Assembly: GCA_016777225.1 (NCBI GenBank)
Contig: JADHRW010000009.1
Coordinates: 1-32,835 of the forward strand
DNA from: Candidatus Thalassarchaeum sp.
GTDB taxonomy: Archaea > Thermoplasmatota > Poseidoniia > Poseidoniales > Thalassarchaeaceae
Length of the DNA stretch: 32,835 nucleotides
Direction: 5' to 3'
How positions within the stretch are numbered: position 1 is the first letter of the stretch; each line of letters starts with the position of its first letter. This document shows, in pieces, positions 1 to 7,608 of the stretch. A program made the position numbers and the translations under genes. The notes under the pieces are model-generated. The model made no database searches and was not told the DNA's origin. It was given only the letters and a program-made list of their open reading frames with translations.

Positions 1-2
1 AC

Positions 3-680
3 ATGACTCGCTGGGACTGGGCTCAAGATTTGTTTGAATGGTATGAATATTATTTGAAAGGGGTCGGTCCACAGCCTGATTTTACCGCCCAAGTTCAACG
101 AAATGATGGTCAATGGCGTATTGAAGAAACATGGCCTCCTGAAGATTTAGAATGGTATGATCTTTCATTGTCAGATTGTTCTAGTTCAGGCGCATTTACT
201 GGAGGAGGAGCACCAGTTGTAGGAGGGGGGCAGACTGTTACAACTACATGTTCCGCACTTTCGGAAACTGAAAACATCTTAATTTCAGGGTTGATTCGGC
301 TGCATTTGGAAGCGGTAGCAACAATGGATGGTGGACAGATATTTGCAGAATTAAGAGATTCAGAAACTGGAATTAGATTAGGCCATGCAACTATGGATAT
401 CAGATATCATGCAGGAGGATATGAGCCTCAAACTGTCCTCCCATCTCAACAATTAACACTGATGATGGAATTTCAAGCAATTGATGCAATATTACCTGCC
501 GGGCATGGAATAAACATAGTATTTACAGATACTGGCGAAGACTATCTCGCGCCTGCATGTGGACCTAGTTGTACAGTACACATCTTACCATCTCTATCTC
601 AATTATCTATACCGCACATTAACCATGATGACAATAATATATTGATTACTCCACAAAGTATCGATGCCGCTAATAATTAA
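3..680 (+). CDS. X-Pro dipeptidyl-peptidase/CocE (S15)-type hydrolase, C-terminal part
   Basis: This is the C-terminal part of a gene whose beginning lies before the window; the frame is open to the left edge, so the first Met is probably internal. About 225 residues remain. The stretch from about residue 95 to 185 (ISGLIRLHLEAVATMDGG, then AELRDSETG, then LPAGHGINIVFTDT) reads like the beta-sandwich PepX_C domain that follows the alpha/beta-hydrolase domain in S15/CocE peptidases and esterases. No catalytic residue can be checked because that domain is missing here. A Ser/Gly-rich patch around residues 60-77 may be a linker. The ending is Asn/Asp-rich with no membrane anchor. It converges on the Nudix gene with a 6-base gap. 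Another jelly-roll carbohydrate- or peptide-binding domain is possible; the family call is moderately sure. Confidence 0.6.
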   Translation: MTRWDWAQDLFEWYEYYLKGVGPQPDFTAQVQRNDGQWRIEETWPPEDLEWYDLSLSDCSSSGAFTGGGAPVVGGGQTVTTTCSALSETENILISGLIRLHLEAVATMDGGQIFAELRDSETGIRLGHATMDIRYHAGGYEPQTVLPSQQLTLMMEFQAIDAILPAGHGINIVFTDTGEDYLAPACGPSCTVHILPSLSQLSIPHINHDDNNILITPQSIDAANN

Positions 681-686
681 TTTCAA

Positions 687-1148
687 TTAAAGATAAAGGA
701 GATAATTTGTACCTCTTTCCTTGGTGTAGTCAATTAAATCTCTTGATCTACCGATTATAGCCTCGGCAGCAATCTCTTTCATGGCAGGACTAATCCATTC
801 CAAAGAATCAAAATCTTTCATTTCGAACCAACCAAATTCTTCTATTTCATCATTATCAATTGTTATATCCTCTTTTTTATGATTCACTAAATAAGCTAAG
901 AAAACTGCAGGCAGTTCTTTAATGATGCATTCACGGACACCAACTAACCCAATTATGGAACCATCAATGCCACATTCTTCTTTTAATTCTCTGATAGCTG
1001 CCACATGAGGCAATTCGCCTTTATCAACCGAACCTTTGGGCATACCCCAACGGCTTTTCTGAGGCCCAGAAGCCTCTTTTACAAGTAAAATTTTATTATC
1101 ATTTATGAGACAAGATGCAACACCTAGGTCAGTAAGAATAGGTCTCAT
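687..1148 (-). CDS. Nudix hydrolase
   Basis: 153 residues, the usual size of a single-domain Nudix enzyme, which hydrolyses nucleoside diphosphates linked to another group using Mg2+ or Mn2+. The Nudix box is complete and canonical at residues 39-61: Gly39, Glu45, then RELKEECGI from Arg53, matching GX5EX7REUXEEXGU. Upstream residues 32-38 (SRWGMPK) are the typical strand before the box. The substrate cannot be told from sequence; the family covers oxidised nucleotides, ADP-ribose, Ap4A and others. The gene points away from the zinc-ribbon gene at 1247, so 1149-1246 should hold both promoters. The start is the ATG just ahead of the first beta strand. Confidence 0.88.
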   Translation of the reverse strand: MRPILTDLGVASCLINDNKILLVKEASGPQKSRWGMPKGSVDKGELPHVAAIRELKEECGIDGSIIGLVGVRECIIKELPAVFLAYLVNHKKEDITIDNDEIEEFGWFEMKDFDSLEWISPAMKEIAAEAIIGRSRDLIDYTKERGTNYLLYL

Positions 1149-1246
1149 ATTCGTTATTACTGTATGATTTTACTTATCAAATCCTGTTTTTCTAACGAAT
1201 ATTATCTTTGGAAGGTTTCATTGCTAGATAGGGGGTCCTTCGAAAT

Positions 1247-1762
1247 ATGTCATTGCCACGCCGGGCTATGGAACAGATGGGATTTTCCATTTGTTGTTTA
1301 TCCTGTGATGCCCCTGATATTGCCGGTAGTCAAAGATGTAAGTCCTGTATTTCTTCACATGTAAAAGTAAGAGACAAAATTTCGTCAGGTCCAGCTATAA
1401 CAAAGGCAGATCGACTATCAAGAGAATTCGTGACAATGTTGGCAAATCCATCCGATTTTATTGAAAATTCCAAGCATTCAGTTACTATGACATACTACAA
1501 ATCATTGATTGATGCGCATCAAGGAACATCCCAGCCTAAAACCGCTGAAGAAGTAAAAGAGAAATTTGAAGCACAAAGAAAAAAGAAAGACAGATCATTA
1601 ATTCGAGACATAGCAAATAATCGCAAGAAGTCATCTGAGGTATTAGGTGCAGAAGAAATAGAAGAATTATTACTTAAAATAAGCGACAAAAATCCTGAAA
1701 CTTCAGACTCTTATTGGGATGAGTTACTTGATGATGTTAATGATTTATTAGAGGATGATTGA
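1247..1762 (+). CDS. zinc-ribbon protein with acidic helical tail
   Basis: 171 residues, not recognised as a named family. Two CxxC pairs (Cys17/Cys20 and Cys31/Cys34) near the N-terminus form a probable zinc ribbon. The rest is charged and predicted helical: a Lys/Arg-rich middle (residues about 105-128) and a strongly acidic C-terminus with repeated Glu-Glu and Asp-Asp. No membrane segment or signal is present. The start at 1247 is the first ATG, and ATGs at 1268 and 1277 would keep both Cys pairs. The stop sits 44 bases before the preferred start of the M50-like protease gene, so the two are probably co-transcribed. The zinc ribbon plus acidic tail suggests contact with nucleic acid or protein, but this is inference only. 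Confidence 0.7.
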   Translation: MSLPRRAMEQMGFSICCLSCDAPDIAGSQRCKSCISSHVKVRDKISSGPAITKADRLSREFVTMLANPSDFIENSKHSVTMTYYKSLIDAHQGTSQPKTAEEVKEKFEAQRKKKDRSLIRDIANNRKKSSEVLGAEEIEELLLKISDKNPETSDSYWDELLDDVNDLLEDD

Positions 1763-1806
1763 AATTACGAGCATTCAAACAGGGCGCGTTCGAGGAGTTA
1801 AACAAG

Positions 1807-2664
1807 ATGGCAGAAAAGCGAGACCCTCGCGCACACTGGTTAGACGAAGATCCGTTTGATCAAATGGATACCAAATCAAAGACCCATACTCGTGCACGAG
1901 ATGATGGTAATTGGCGAAAACCACATATTCGTGTAGTCACTGGAAATCCTTCTGGTCAGCCTTTTTTCAGGGTATTTGGTGCACAGCAGTCTCAACCAAT
2001 TCCGCTGCATAAAGGTTCTATTTGGCATTTTTCAGAAAAAGAAATAAAAGATCTCAGCAATACAATAATTGCATTCACAATAGCCCTAGGATTTTTCGCA
2101 ACAAATGGTATTTTTGGAGCCCTTAAATATCCATTACTTTTCGTATGGTGGGGTATTTTACTTTTAATTCCAACAATTCCTGCATTTTTGTTACATGAAA
2201 TAGCACATAAAATAACTGCTAGAAAATATGGTTGTTGGGCAGAATTTCGATCATCTGCCAGTGGCTTACGTTTTGGAATTTTTATAGCTGCTCTCACAGG
2301 TATTCTATTTATGGCTCCTGGCGCAGTGATGGTCGCAGGAAATACAACAAAATCACAGTTTGGGAAAATAGCACTGGCCGGCCCGGTTAGTAATGTTATA
2401 TTATGGATATTAGGCATTTTTTTGATACTATTAGGGTTTGAAACTTCGGGAGTATTTACAGTTCCTTTTGCCGGTGTATCCAAGGGAATGTTGTGGTGGT
2501 GGATGTGGGGCAATGCAGCTTTGGCAGTATTTAACATGCTTCCATTCGGACCTCTTGATGGAAAAAAAATCAAAACATGGTCAGAAACAATGTTTTGGTT
2601 TTGGCTAATAGTCGCTGGAAGTCTCATCTGGTTCAATATAAATTATCTTCCAGCACTTTTGTAG
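1807..2664 (+). CDS. membrane zinc metalloprotease, M50/site-2 protease-like
   Basis: 285 residues from the ATG at 1807. An in-frame TTG at 1759 would overlap the previous stop, but GAGGAG at 1792-1797 lies well placed before 1807. A soluble, charged N-terminal segment of about 80 residues is followed by four to five hydrophobic helices. HEIAH at residues 130-134 is the HExxH zinc motif inside a membrane segment, and NMLPFGPLDG at about 243-252 is the N-P-L-D-G motif whose Asp provides the third zinc ligand in site-2 proteases. Both key motifs are intact, so an active intramembrane protease is expected. S2P-type enzymes cut transmembrane substrates such as membrane-held regulators; the substrate here is unknown. 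The zinc-ribbon gene directly upstream may be a functional partner. Confidence 0.82.
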   Translation: MAEKRDPRAHWLDEDPFDQMDTKSKTHTRARDDGNWRKPHIRVVTGNPSGQPFFRVFGAQQSQPIPLHKGSIWHFSEKEIKDLSNTIIAFTIALGFFATNGIFGALKYPLLFVWWGILLLIPTIPAFLLHEIAHKITARKYGCWAEFRSSASGLRFGIFIAALTGILFMAPGAVMVAGNTTKSQFGKIALAGPVSNVILWILGIFLILLGFETSGVFTVPFAGVSKGMLWWWMWGNAALAVFNMLPFGPLDGKKIKTWSETMFWFWLIVAGSLIWFNINYLPALL

Positions 2665-2671
2665 TTAGAAG

Positions 2672-2737
2672 TGCATCGTAGCAGATGAAAAAGAAAACAA
2701 GATCCTATTGGAATAACACAAGTGTTGCTACGATGCA
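2672..2737. repeat. 12-bp perfect inverted repeat between convergent genes
   Basis: TGCATCGTAGCA at 2672-2683 is exactly complementary to TGCTACGATGCA at 2726-2737, with 42 bases between the arms. Within the spacer is a smaller near-palindrome, AACACAAGTGTT at 2715-2726, which shares one base with the right arm. The element lies between the 3' ends of the M50-like gene and the CDP-alcohol phosphotransferase gene, so it codes for no evident protein. It could be a long hairpin in the 3' end of a transcript, a small RNA, or a DNA site for a dimeric protein or recombinase. Confidence 0.7.
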
Positions 2738-2777
2738 AGTATTAATTGATAACTAAGCCGATTAACTTTGACCCGAC

Positions 2778-2800
2778 ATAAGTCAGAAATGACTTCTTAT
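2778..2800. terminator. GAAA-loop hairpin at the CDP-alcohol phosphotransferase stop (possible terminator or processing element)
   Basis: AAGTCA (2780-2785), loop GAAA, TGACTT (2790-2795) gives a six-pair hairpin with a GNRA-type loop when read on the plus strand. ATA before it and TTAT after it extend the pairing past a small bulge. It overlaps the stop codon of the minus-strand gene at 2783. In archaea T-rich tracts are the main termination signal, and no long T tract follows here, so a terminator role is only a guess; RNA processing or 3'-end protection is equally possible. Confidence 0.3.
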
Positions 2801-3538
2801 AATTACTAGAACCATCAGACCACCATTCGCGCCTAAGATTAATTCAGGAAGCAATTCGATATTCGAATTAAATGCTAAGATCAAAATCAAGATCGATTGA
2901 AAACCATAACCTAATAATGATGACATCGTTAATTCAAAAGACAAACTTTCGCTACCCTTTCCAGCCAGCGCATCTATTATTTGATCCTGCCATGAAAATC
3001 CGATAACATATATTTTATGGAAAAAATTCACATGTTTTTGTTTTTCCCATGGCTGTGCAACGGGACATATTTTCTCATCTATACGACTAGTAGTATCTCC
3101 TGCCCCAATCATTCTTGCGCGTATTGAGAAATGATTAAACAATGAATATTGGAATAAAATAGCGAAAATTAAACCACCTGTCAACATATAACTCCAATCT
3201 AAAAAATGACCAAAAGCACACATTACCAGAATTAATCCAATAGTATCTGCAACAGTATCCCAATATCTTCCTACGTGCGATGGAGTTTTTCTAATTCTTG
3301 CCAATTCACCATCAACCGCATCAATTACGCCCTTTATTACAAGTATAATACAGCCTTCAAGTATCATTTCTTGTAGTATTAGCCAAGCACAAAAAATAGA
3401 TGCAAGTAAATGAAAATTAGTCACCATTATCACACTTACTGGAGTGTTCTTTAGACGATTAGCAAAAAATCTAGCAATGGGTCTACCCCAATCTGAAACA
3501 TCAATAGCTCTACTATTGCCATATTTTCCACTAGCCAT
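2783..3538 (-). CDS. CDP-alcohol phosphatidyltransferase family protein
   Basis: 251 residues. The full family signature DxxDGxxARx8GxxxDxxxD is present: Asp73, Asp76, Gly77, Ala80, Arg81, Gly90, Asp94 and Asp98. The four Asp residues bind the two metal ions and the last is the catalytic base. About six hydrophobic helices surround the motif, as in this integral membrane family. These enzymes join a CDP-activated lipid to a polar alcohol such as inositol phosphate, serine or glycerol phosphate; in archaea the CDP-lipid is CDP-archaeol. The headgroup cannot be told. It lies 23 bases after the M28 peptidase stop on the same strand and could share its transcript. The start is the ATG at 3538. 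Confidence 0.88.
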   Translation of the reverse strand: MASGKYGNSRAIDVSDWGRPIARFFANRLKNTPVSVIMVTNFHLLASIFCAWLILQEMILEGCIILVIKGVIDAVDGELARIRKTPSHVGRYWDTVADTIGLILVMCAFGHFLDWSYMLTGGLIFAILFQYSLFNHFSIRARMIGAGDTTSRIDEKICPVAQPWEKQKHVNFFHKIYVIGFSWQDQIIDALAGKGSESLSFELTMSSLLGYGFQSILILILAFNSNIELLPELILGANGGLMVLVIIRSHF

Positions 3539-3561
3539 AGTCTCACTTCATTATCGTCTAA

Positions 3562-5280
3562 TCAGAGAAAGGAATTCAAAACAGGTCTCTCATCACAATG
3601 AAAAAAGGTCATTAGAGCCCACCAAGTAATCATATCTAAGCTATTAATAACATTTGCAACGCCAGTATTTTCTTCCCCATAGTTCTTGCCAGTAGTATCC
3701 ATCCATTGCTCCATTTCTTCTAATGTGTCACACACTTGATGATAACAAAAGTATCCATCCACCAACCCTCCAAAACCAACAGTGACAACCCCTAGATTAT
3801 CTTGGAAACTAGCATGATCGCTTCTAGCAGTAGTGTCTTCATAAACAATGATTTCAGGTCTATCCATATCTTGCCAAACACTAGTTTTCCAAGTATCCGC
3901 GGAATAATTCAAACCTACCAATGTCCCCATCTGTTCTTCTAATCCTAGTGCATCCGATCCGATCCAATTGGAAAGGCCTACCATACCTGGTTGATCTAAT
4001 TTATCATGATTTGGCCCGGGCCCAATATAGACTCTCATAGGCCATACTTCTGCATCTTTGGGATACCCGTCTTCATCAAGAGCAGGATCGGGATCTCCAT
4101 GTGGAGCCCCTCCGCCTCCCGGCCAATTTACTCCAGCCATATCTAAATTAATATAATTTGTAATCGTAACATCGGGATTATCTTCTCCAACGTAATACTC
4201 TGTCCAATAATCAGAGCCTCTTTTGCCTCCTTCTTCTCCAGACCATAGACAGAACACCATAGTTCTCCTACTTTCAAAATCATTCAATGCACGTGCTGTT
4301 TCCATAACCATAGATGTACCTGCTGAATTATCATATGCTCCAACTCTTGTACCATATGTTCTTTCACCGATTATATGAGGGTCTAGGAGTACTGCATTAG
4401 CAGGCGGAGCAACATCAAAATGGGCCCCGAAAACTAACCATTCATTGGGTACTTCTGATCCCCATTTGTACGCACATACGTTGTATGCTTCAGGATTTTG
4501 TGAACCTAAGGCATCTGTAAATTCATATCGATGAGTCATAACTTCAAGCCCAAAGGAAGATAACTCATCTATGAGATACTGAGCAGCATCTTCGTATGCT
4601 GGATTTCCTTGACCTGCCCACCTATCATAATATCCTGCTTTCCCATCTATGATATCAAAAGTATCAGATGGATCAGTGATTTCATAAAGCCTATCATAGA
4701 CAATTTTTCCGTGAACAATACCACTCGAATGTTCTCCGCCTTCTTCTTTTGAAACTGACATCATTCTATCTATATTAACGAATTTTGTAGCAACGGGTCC
4801 CCCTGTTTCAAAACTATGATTCACAGTACTGTAAGTAGTATTCTCAGAAGTCGAAACTCTTTCAATTCCATTTCCGGAATCCCCCATGTCGCCACCCCTA
4901 ACTATCCAAGTATTCCAAGACTCTCCTTGTTCTCTAATCGGCCAAAAATCTCTACCCAATTCACCTATTAGGAATACCATTGAATCAATTCTTGGTGGTG
5001 CTAATATCGATATAGTTTCAGAATCTCCTTTGGTTAAGTCGATCACGGTTGAATTCTGGACAAAACCAGTTTTTCCATCAATCAATAGATAGGGTATGAA
5101 TACTGACATCGAATTAGATGCAGAAAACGCGATATCCTGAAACATTCCACCTTCTAATATTGTAATGTCGACAGATAAATCGCCTTCACTAGGATTATTT
5201 TCTGATGAAGCAAAACATCCACTAAGCGGAGCTGTTACCATCAGAAGAACAAGCAAAGAAGCAACTTTGGCCCGACCCAT
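3562..5280 (-). CDS. secreted M28-family zinc aminopeptidase, lipoprotein
   Basis: 572 residues. The N-terminus is a signal peptide ending in the lipobox LSGC with Cys22, so the mature protein is probably lipid-anchored outside the cell. Residues about 25-190 are a divergent N-terminal region without recognised motifs. The M28 peptidase core follows, with the zinc-binding and catalytic residues in order: His in GAHFDV (about 287), Asp in GAYDNSAG, the Glu-Glu pair in WSGEEGG, Asp in NLDMAG, and His in RSDHASF. All are intact, so an active di-zinc exopeptidase is expected. It would free amino acids from peptides outside the cell, in line with the protein-scavenging life inferred for Marine Group II. 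A glycine- and proline-rich insertion follows the NLDMAG motif. Confidence 0.88.
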   Translation of the reverse strand: MGRAKVASLLVLLMVTAPLSGCFASSENNPSEGDLSVDITILEGGMFQDIAFSASNSMSVFIPYLLIDGKTGFVQNSTVIDLTKGDSETISILAPPRIDSMVFLIGELGRDFWPIREQGESWNTWIVRGGDMGDSGNGIERVSTSENTTYSTVNHSFETGGPVATKFVNIDRMMSVSKEEGGEHSSGIVHGKIVYDRLYEITDPSDTFDIIDGKAGYYDRWAGQGNPAYEDAAQYLIDELSSFGLEVMTHRYEFTDALGSQNPEAYNVCAYKWGSEVPNEWLVFGAHFDVAPPANAVLLDPHIIGERTYGTRVGAYDNSAGTSMVMETARALNDFESRRTMVFCLWSGEEGGKRGSDYWTEYYVGEDNPDVTITNYINLDMAGVNWPGGGGAPHGDPDPALDEDGYPKDAEVWPMRVYIGPGPNHDKLDQPGMVGLSNWIGSDALGLEEQMGTLVGLNYSADTWKTSVWQDMDRPEIIVYEDTTARSDHASFQDNLGVVTVGFGGLVDGYFCYHQVCDTLEEMEQWMDTTGKNYGEENTGVANVINSLDMITWWALMTFFHCDERPVLNSFL

Positions 5281-5335
5281 GCTATCTTCGCAAACGAATA
5301 TCTTGTTGAACTAAACGGTCACTTGTCTCTTAGAA

Positions 5336-6019
5336 TTAAGATTGACTTTCTTCCCAATTATCCAATTCGTCTTGTTTAGATGGCGTAGTTTCTGTAAAGC
5401 TAGAAACCGTGGATGTACTTGTGGTAAAGCCAGAGCCACCTAATGGCGCCATATTCACTTGATTCTTCTGAGGCGTCTTCAGTGTCAAAGCAAAAATTCC
5501 TCCTAAAATTATGAAAAAGATTCCACAACAAGCGACCAATCCTCCTCCAAAGAGTCCCGCGACACCACTTGCGCCCTCTCCTATTTCGTCGAATAATACT
5601 TCAAAACCATCCACAAGTTCGTAATCTGCATTTGCCTCAATAGTATATTCTCCTTCTGCATATCGGCTCGCTGAAATAGTAGTCATATGATACCATCCTT
5701 TTGGATCATCCCCCCATCCGAATGGTTTTTCTCCATCTGTATCATCATCACAAAAGACCTCGGCATAATTTTCTCCAGTATCATTTGTCATTGTAAAGGT
5801 AAAATCATCACACCTAATATTATCTCGGACCATTACAATCATCTCTTTCTGGGGATAATCATAAACAGAAACACCTTCCATACCGGTAAATTCACTCTTT
5901 TCCTTTACATCCCATTCTCCGACATCTGAAAGATTAGATCCTCCTAATCCCGCCAAAACAACTCCGCCTAGAGTTACTACTATTCCTAATATCAAGAAAA
6001 TCTTACCTGCTACATGCAT
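5336..6019 (-). CDS. two-helix membrane protein, extracellular Asp-rich domain
   Basis: 227 residues, not recognised as a named family. A hydrophobic helix near residues 6-26 and a second one at about 150-178 (a Gly-rich, Cys-Cys-containing stretch) flank a roughly 120-residue domain rich in Asp, Glu and Tyr, with two Cys (CDD and FCDDD) that may form a disulphide. This architecture suggests a domain held outside the membrane. The C-terminal 50 residues are Ser/Thr-rich and end in an acidic stretch. The ATG at 6019 sits 26 bases from a clear TATA element at 6041-6049, which fits a leaderless transcript and supports this start. Confidence 0.72.
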   Translation of the reverse strand: MHVAGKIFLILGIVVTLGGVVLAGLGGSNLSDVGEWDVKEKSEFTGMEGVSVYDYPQKEMIVMVRDNIRCDDFTFTMTNDTGENYAEVFCDDDTDGEKPFGWGDDPKGWYHMTTISASRYAEGEYTIEANADYELVDGFEVLFDEIGEGASGVAGLFGGGLVACCGIFFIILGGIFALTLKTPQKNQVNMAPLGGSGFTTSTSTVSSFTETTPSKQDELDNWEESQS

Positions 6020-6040
6020 GATATTGCCAATGCTAATAGA

Positions 6041-6049
6041 TATTTAAAC
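6041..6049 (-). promoter_or_regulatory. TATA box for the two-helix membrane protein gene
   Basis: Read on the minus strand this is GTTTAAATA, centred about 26 bases before the ATG at 6019. In archaea the TATA box lies about 26 bases before the transcription start, so the transcript should begin at or next to the start codon (leaderless). Confidence 0.5.
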
Positions 6050-6064
6050 AATAATAGTCTATAA

Positions 6065-6149
6065 TGGTGCAGAGGACAGGATTTGAACCTGCGAAGCACT
6101 ACGCACTGGGACCTCATCCCAGCCCCTTTGACCACTCGGGTACCTCTGC
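6065..6149 (-). tRNA. tRNA-Leu (anticodon GAG), CCA encoded
   Basis: A type II tRNA of 85 bases. The acceptor stem GCAGAGG pairs with CCTCTGC, followed by discriminator A and an encoded CCA at 6065-6067. The D arm is CCC-GAGTGGTCAAA-GGG, the anticodon stem is CTGGG/CCCAG, and the loop ATGAGGT has T33 and anticodon GAG, reading CUC and CUU leucine codons. The variable arm is long (about 13 bases), as expected for Leu, and the T arm GCAGG-TTCAAAT-CCTGT has one G-T pair. No intron is present. It lies alone between two membrane protein genes on the same strand, with its own TATA-like element upstream. Confidence 0.95.
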
Positions 6150-6172
6150 CTTACAATTACCCAAATGCCTTA

Positions 6173-6180
6173 CATATATC
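6173..6180 (-). promoter_or_regulatory. TATA-like promoter element for tRNA-Leu
   Basis: Read on the minus strand as GATATATG, centred about 27 bases before the tRNA 5' end at 6149. The spacing fits an archaeal TATA box for transcription starting at or just before the mature tRNA end. Confidence 0.45.
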
Positions 6181-6205
6181 AGAATGGCGAAACAGATAGT
6201 AAGTA

Positions 6206-7084
6206 TTAGTAAGTATCTAAACCATACTTTTGCGCCAGAGGAACTTCCTCTCCTGTCTTTGCATAATAGTACATTGAGGCTTTATTTACTGCATCACAAG
6301 CAGTGAAGAAAAGACTGGATATTGCTATACCTATTACGATTAAGATGAAAGCCAACGCCGCGCCAATTTCTCCAAAAATAAAGAGTGGCAAACAAACGAT
6401 AATAATAGTTAATATTACGATAAAATTAATTATTCCAGTACCTGCACTAGCAACAATATTTTCCCCCCAAGTTCTCTCGAATAATTCTGGACTTTTTCCC
6501 ATACTTTCAAACACTCCATTTTTTTCTAAAACAATCATTGGTACGACAAAGAAAGTTGTCATCCACCAAGCAAACGAAATCATAATAGAAATAATACGTC
6601 CTATTATGGCGACTGCTATGTTATCCGAGTTAGCCATTGCTTCAAAGAAGCTTATTATAACTCCAACTGTACCTGAAATAAGCCCCCAGATTAATATTTG
6701 TGGAAAGCATTTCATCGCCTGTTTAATTCCGTAAGAGAAACTAGGATTCCTGCCGGTAGTCATCCTCTCGTAAGCACTAGCAATTATAGCCGCGTTCCAA
6801 AAAACAGTAATTACGGACACGATAAAGTAACTAATAAAAGTGCCAACCGCAACTCCTCCTTCAAAACCTTCGTCGTTACCAATGACGAAACCGAGCCCTC
6901 CAGTAAAAGTCAGAACTGCTCCAAAACTCAAAACTGACATAATTCCAGAAAATAAAAGATAAACCATCAATTCAGGATCCGCTTTTACAACATGAATGCC
7001 GAGTTTCGTAATTCTGAGCCCTCTTTTTATTCGATTCATAAATCCAAACTTTCCATCATTAGGTGAGGACTCATAAGTATCCAT
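6206..7084 (-). CDS. multi-pass membrane protein, DUF6159-like
   Basis: 292 residues with about six to seven hydrophobic segments. The pattern matches an uncharacterised family of polytopic proteins (DUF6159-like): a charged N-terminal helix (FMNRIKRGLRI), long paired hydrophobic stretches, WNAAIIASAYERMTTG in the middle, FFVVPMIVLEKNGVFESM, and a C-terminal NKASMYYYAKTGEEVP. No catalytic motif is visible and the function is unknown. The start is the ATG at 7084, preceded by a very AT-rich stretch (7100-7117) that can provide the TATA box. The stop lies 56 bases before the tRNA gene. The family call rests on recall of the pattern and is moderate; the membrane topology is sure. Confidence 0.68.
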   Translation of the reverse strand: MDTYESSPNDGKFGFMNRIKRGLRITKLGIHVVKADPELMVYLLFSGIMSVLSFGAVLTFTGGLGFVIGNDEGFEGGVAVGTFISYFIVSVITVFWNAAIIASAYERMTTGRNPSFSYGIKQAMKCFPQILIWGLISGTVGVIISFFEAMANSDNIAVAIIGRIISIMISFAWWMTTFFVVPMIVLEKNGVFESMGKSPELFERTWGENIVASAGTGIINFIVILTIIIVCLPLFIFGEIGAALAFILIVIGIAISSLFFTACDAVNKASMYYYAKTGEEVPLAQKYGLDTY

Positions 7085-7136
7085 AAAATAAACTCTGAAT
7101 TTAATTAATTTTTTAATACTTCTACGGCATATCTCA

Positions 7137-7607
7137 TTATAGTTTCAATATTTCATCGTTTTTAGAAATTAAACCTTCTTTATTCACTGATGCATACCAT
7201 CTTGACCAACCAGGATATTTTTTTTCTGAAATTCTAACAAACCCCTCTCCATTAAAAGATTCTGATATAGTTTTACAAGGGGGCGCAGGGCCAGTTAATT
7301 CAATTTCCACCGGGCCAATCTTGAATCTAGTTCCGACTTTCATTAATTCCCAATCTAGTCCTTGAATAGTGAGGTTTTCTCCAGTCGTTCCTGGTTGAAT
7401 TGGATGACCTTCTTTTTGTAGAGCCAAGATTCTTTCCATTGAAAATAAACAAACAGCCCTAGTGGGCCCCCCATGATATTGCAAATCATTTTGCTTGTCT
7501 CCTTCTACGTTGTTTTTCCCGAGAAATACTTGTGAAACAGGAAATTTAGGCACCCCTCCGTCTTTCCTGATATTTATTGAATTCACTATTGCCACAAATT
7601 TCACCAT
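7137..7607 (-). CDS. MOSC domain protein
   Basis: 156 residues, close to a minimal MOSC domain (molybdenum cofactor sulfurase C-terminal type). Telling pieces are YHGGPTRAVCLFS, GTTGENLTIQG and TGPAPPCKTI, the last holding the conserved Cys, Cys114, that serves as the sulfur or cofactor ligand in the family. MOSC proteins handle sulfur for molybdenum cofactor enzymes or reduce N-hydroxylated compounds; stand-alone ones are mostly uncharacterised. The gene starts one base after the stop of the glycosyltransferase gene on the same strand, so the two are co-transcribed, although no shared pathway is evident. MobA, another molybdenum cofactor protein, is encoded far away at 25850-26413. Confidence 0.85.
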   Translation of the reverse strand: MVKFVAIVNSINIRKDGGVPKFPVSQVFLGKNNVEGDKQNDLQYHGGPTRAVCLFSMERILALQKEGHPIQPGTTGENLTIQGLDWELMKVGTRFKIGPVEIELTGPAPPCKTISESFNGEGFVRISEKKYPGWSRWYASVNKEGLISKNDEILKL

Positions 7608-7608
7608 T

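Noticed and set aside
1992-2636. Long open frame on the minus strand inside the M50-like protease gene
   Set aside because: It lies fully opposite a gene with intact zinc motifs and reads as Pro/Ile/Asn-rich antisense product without any domain.
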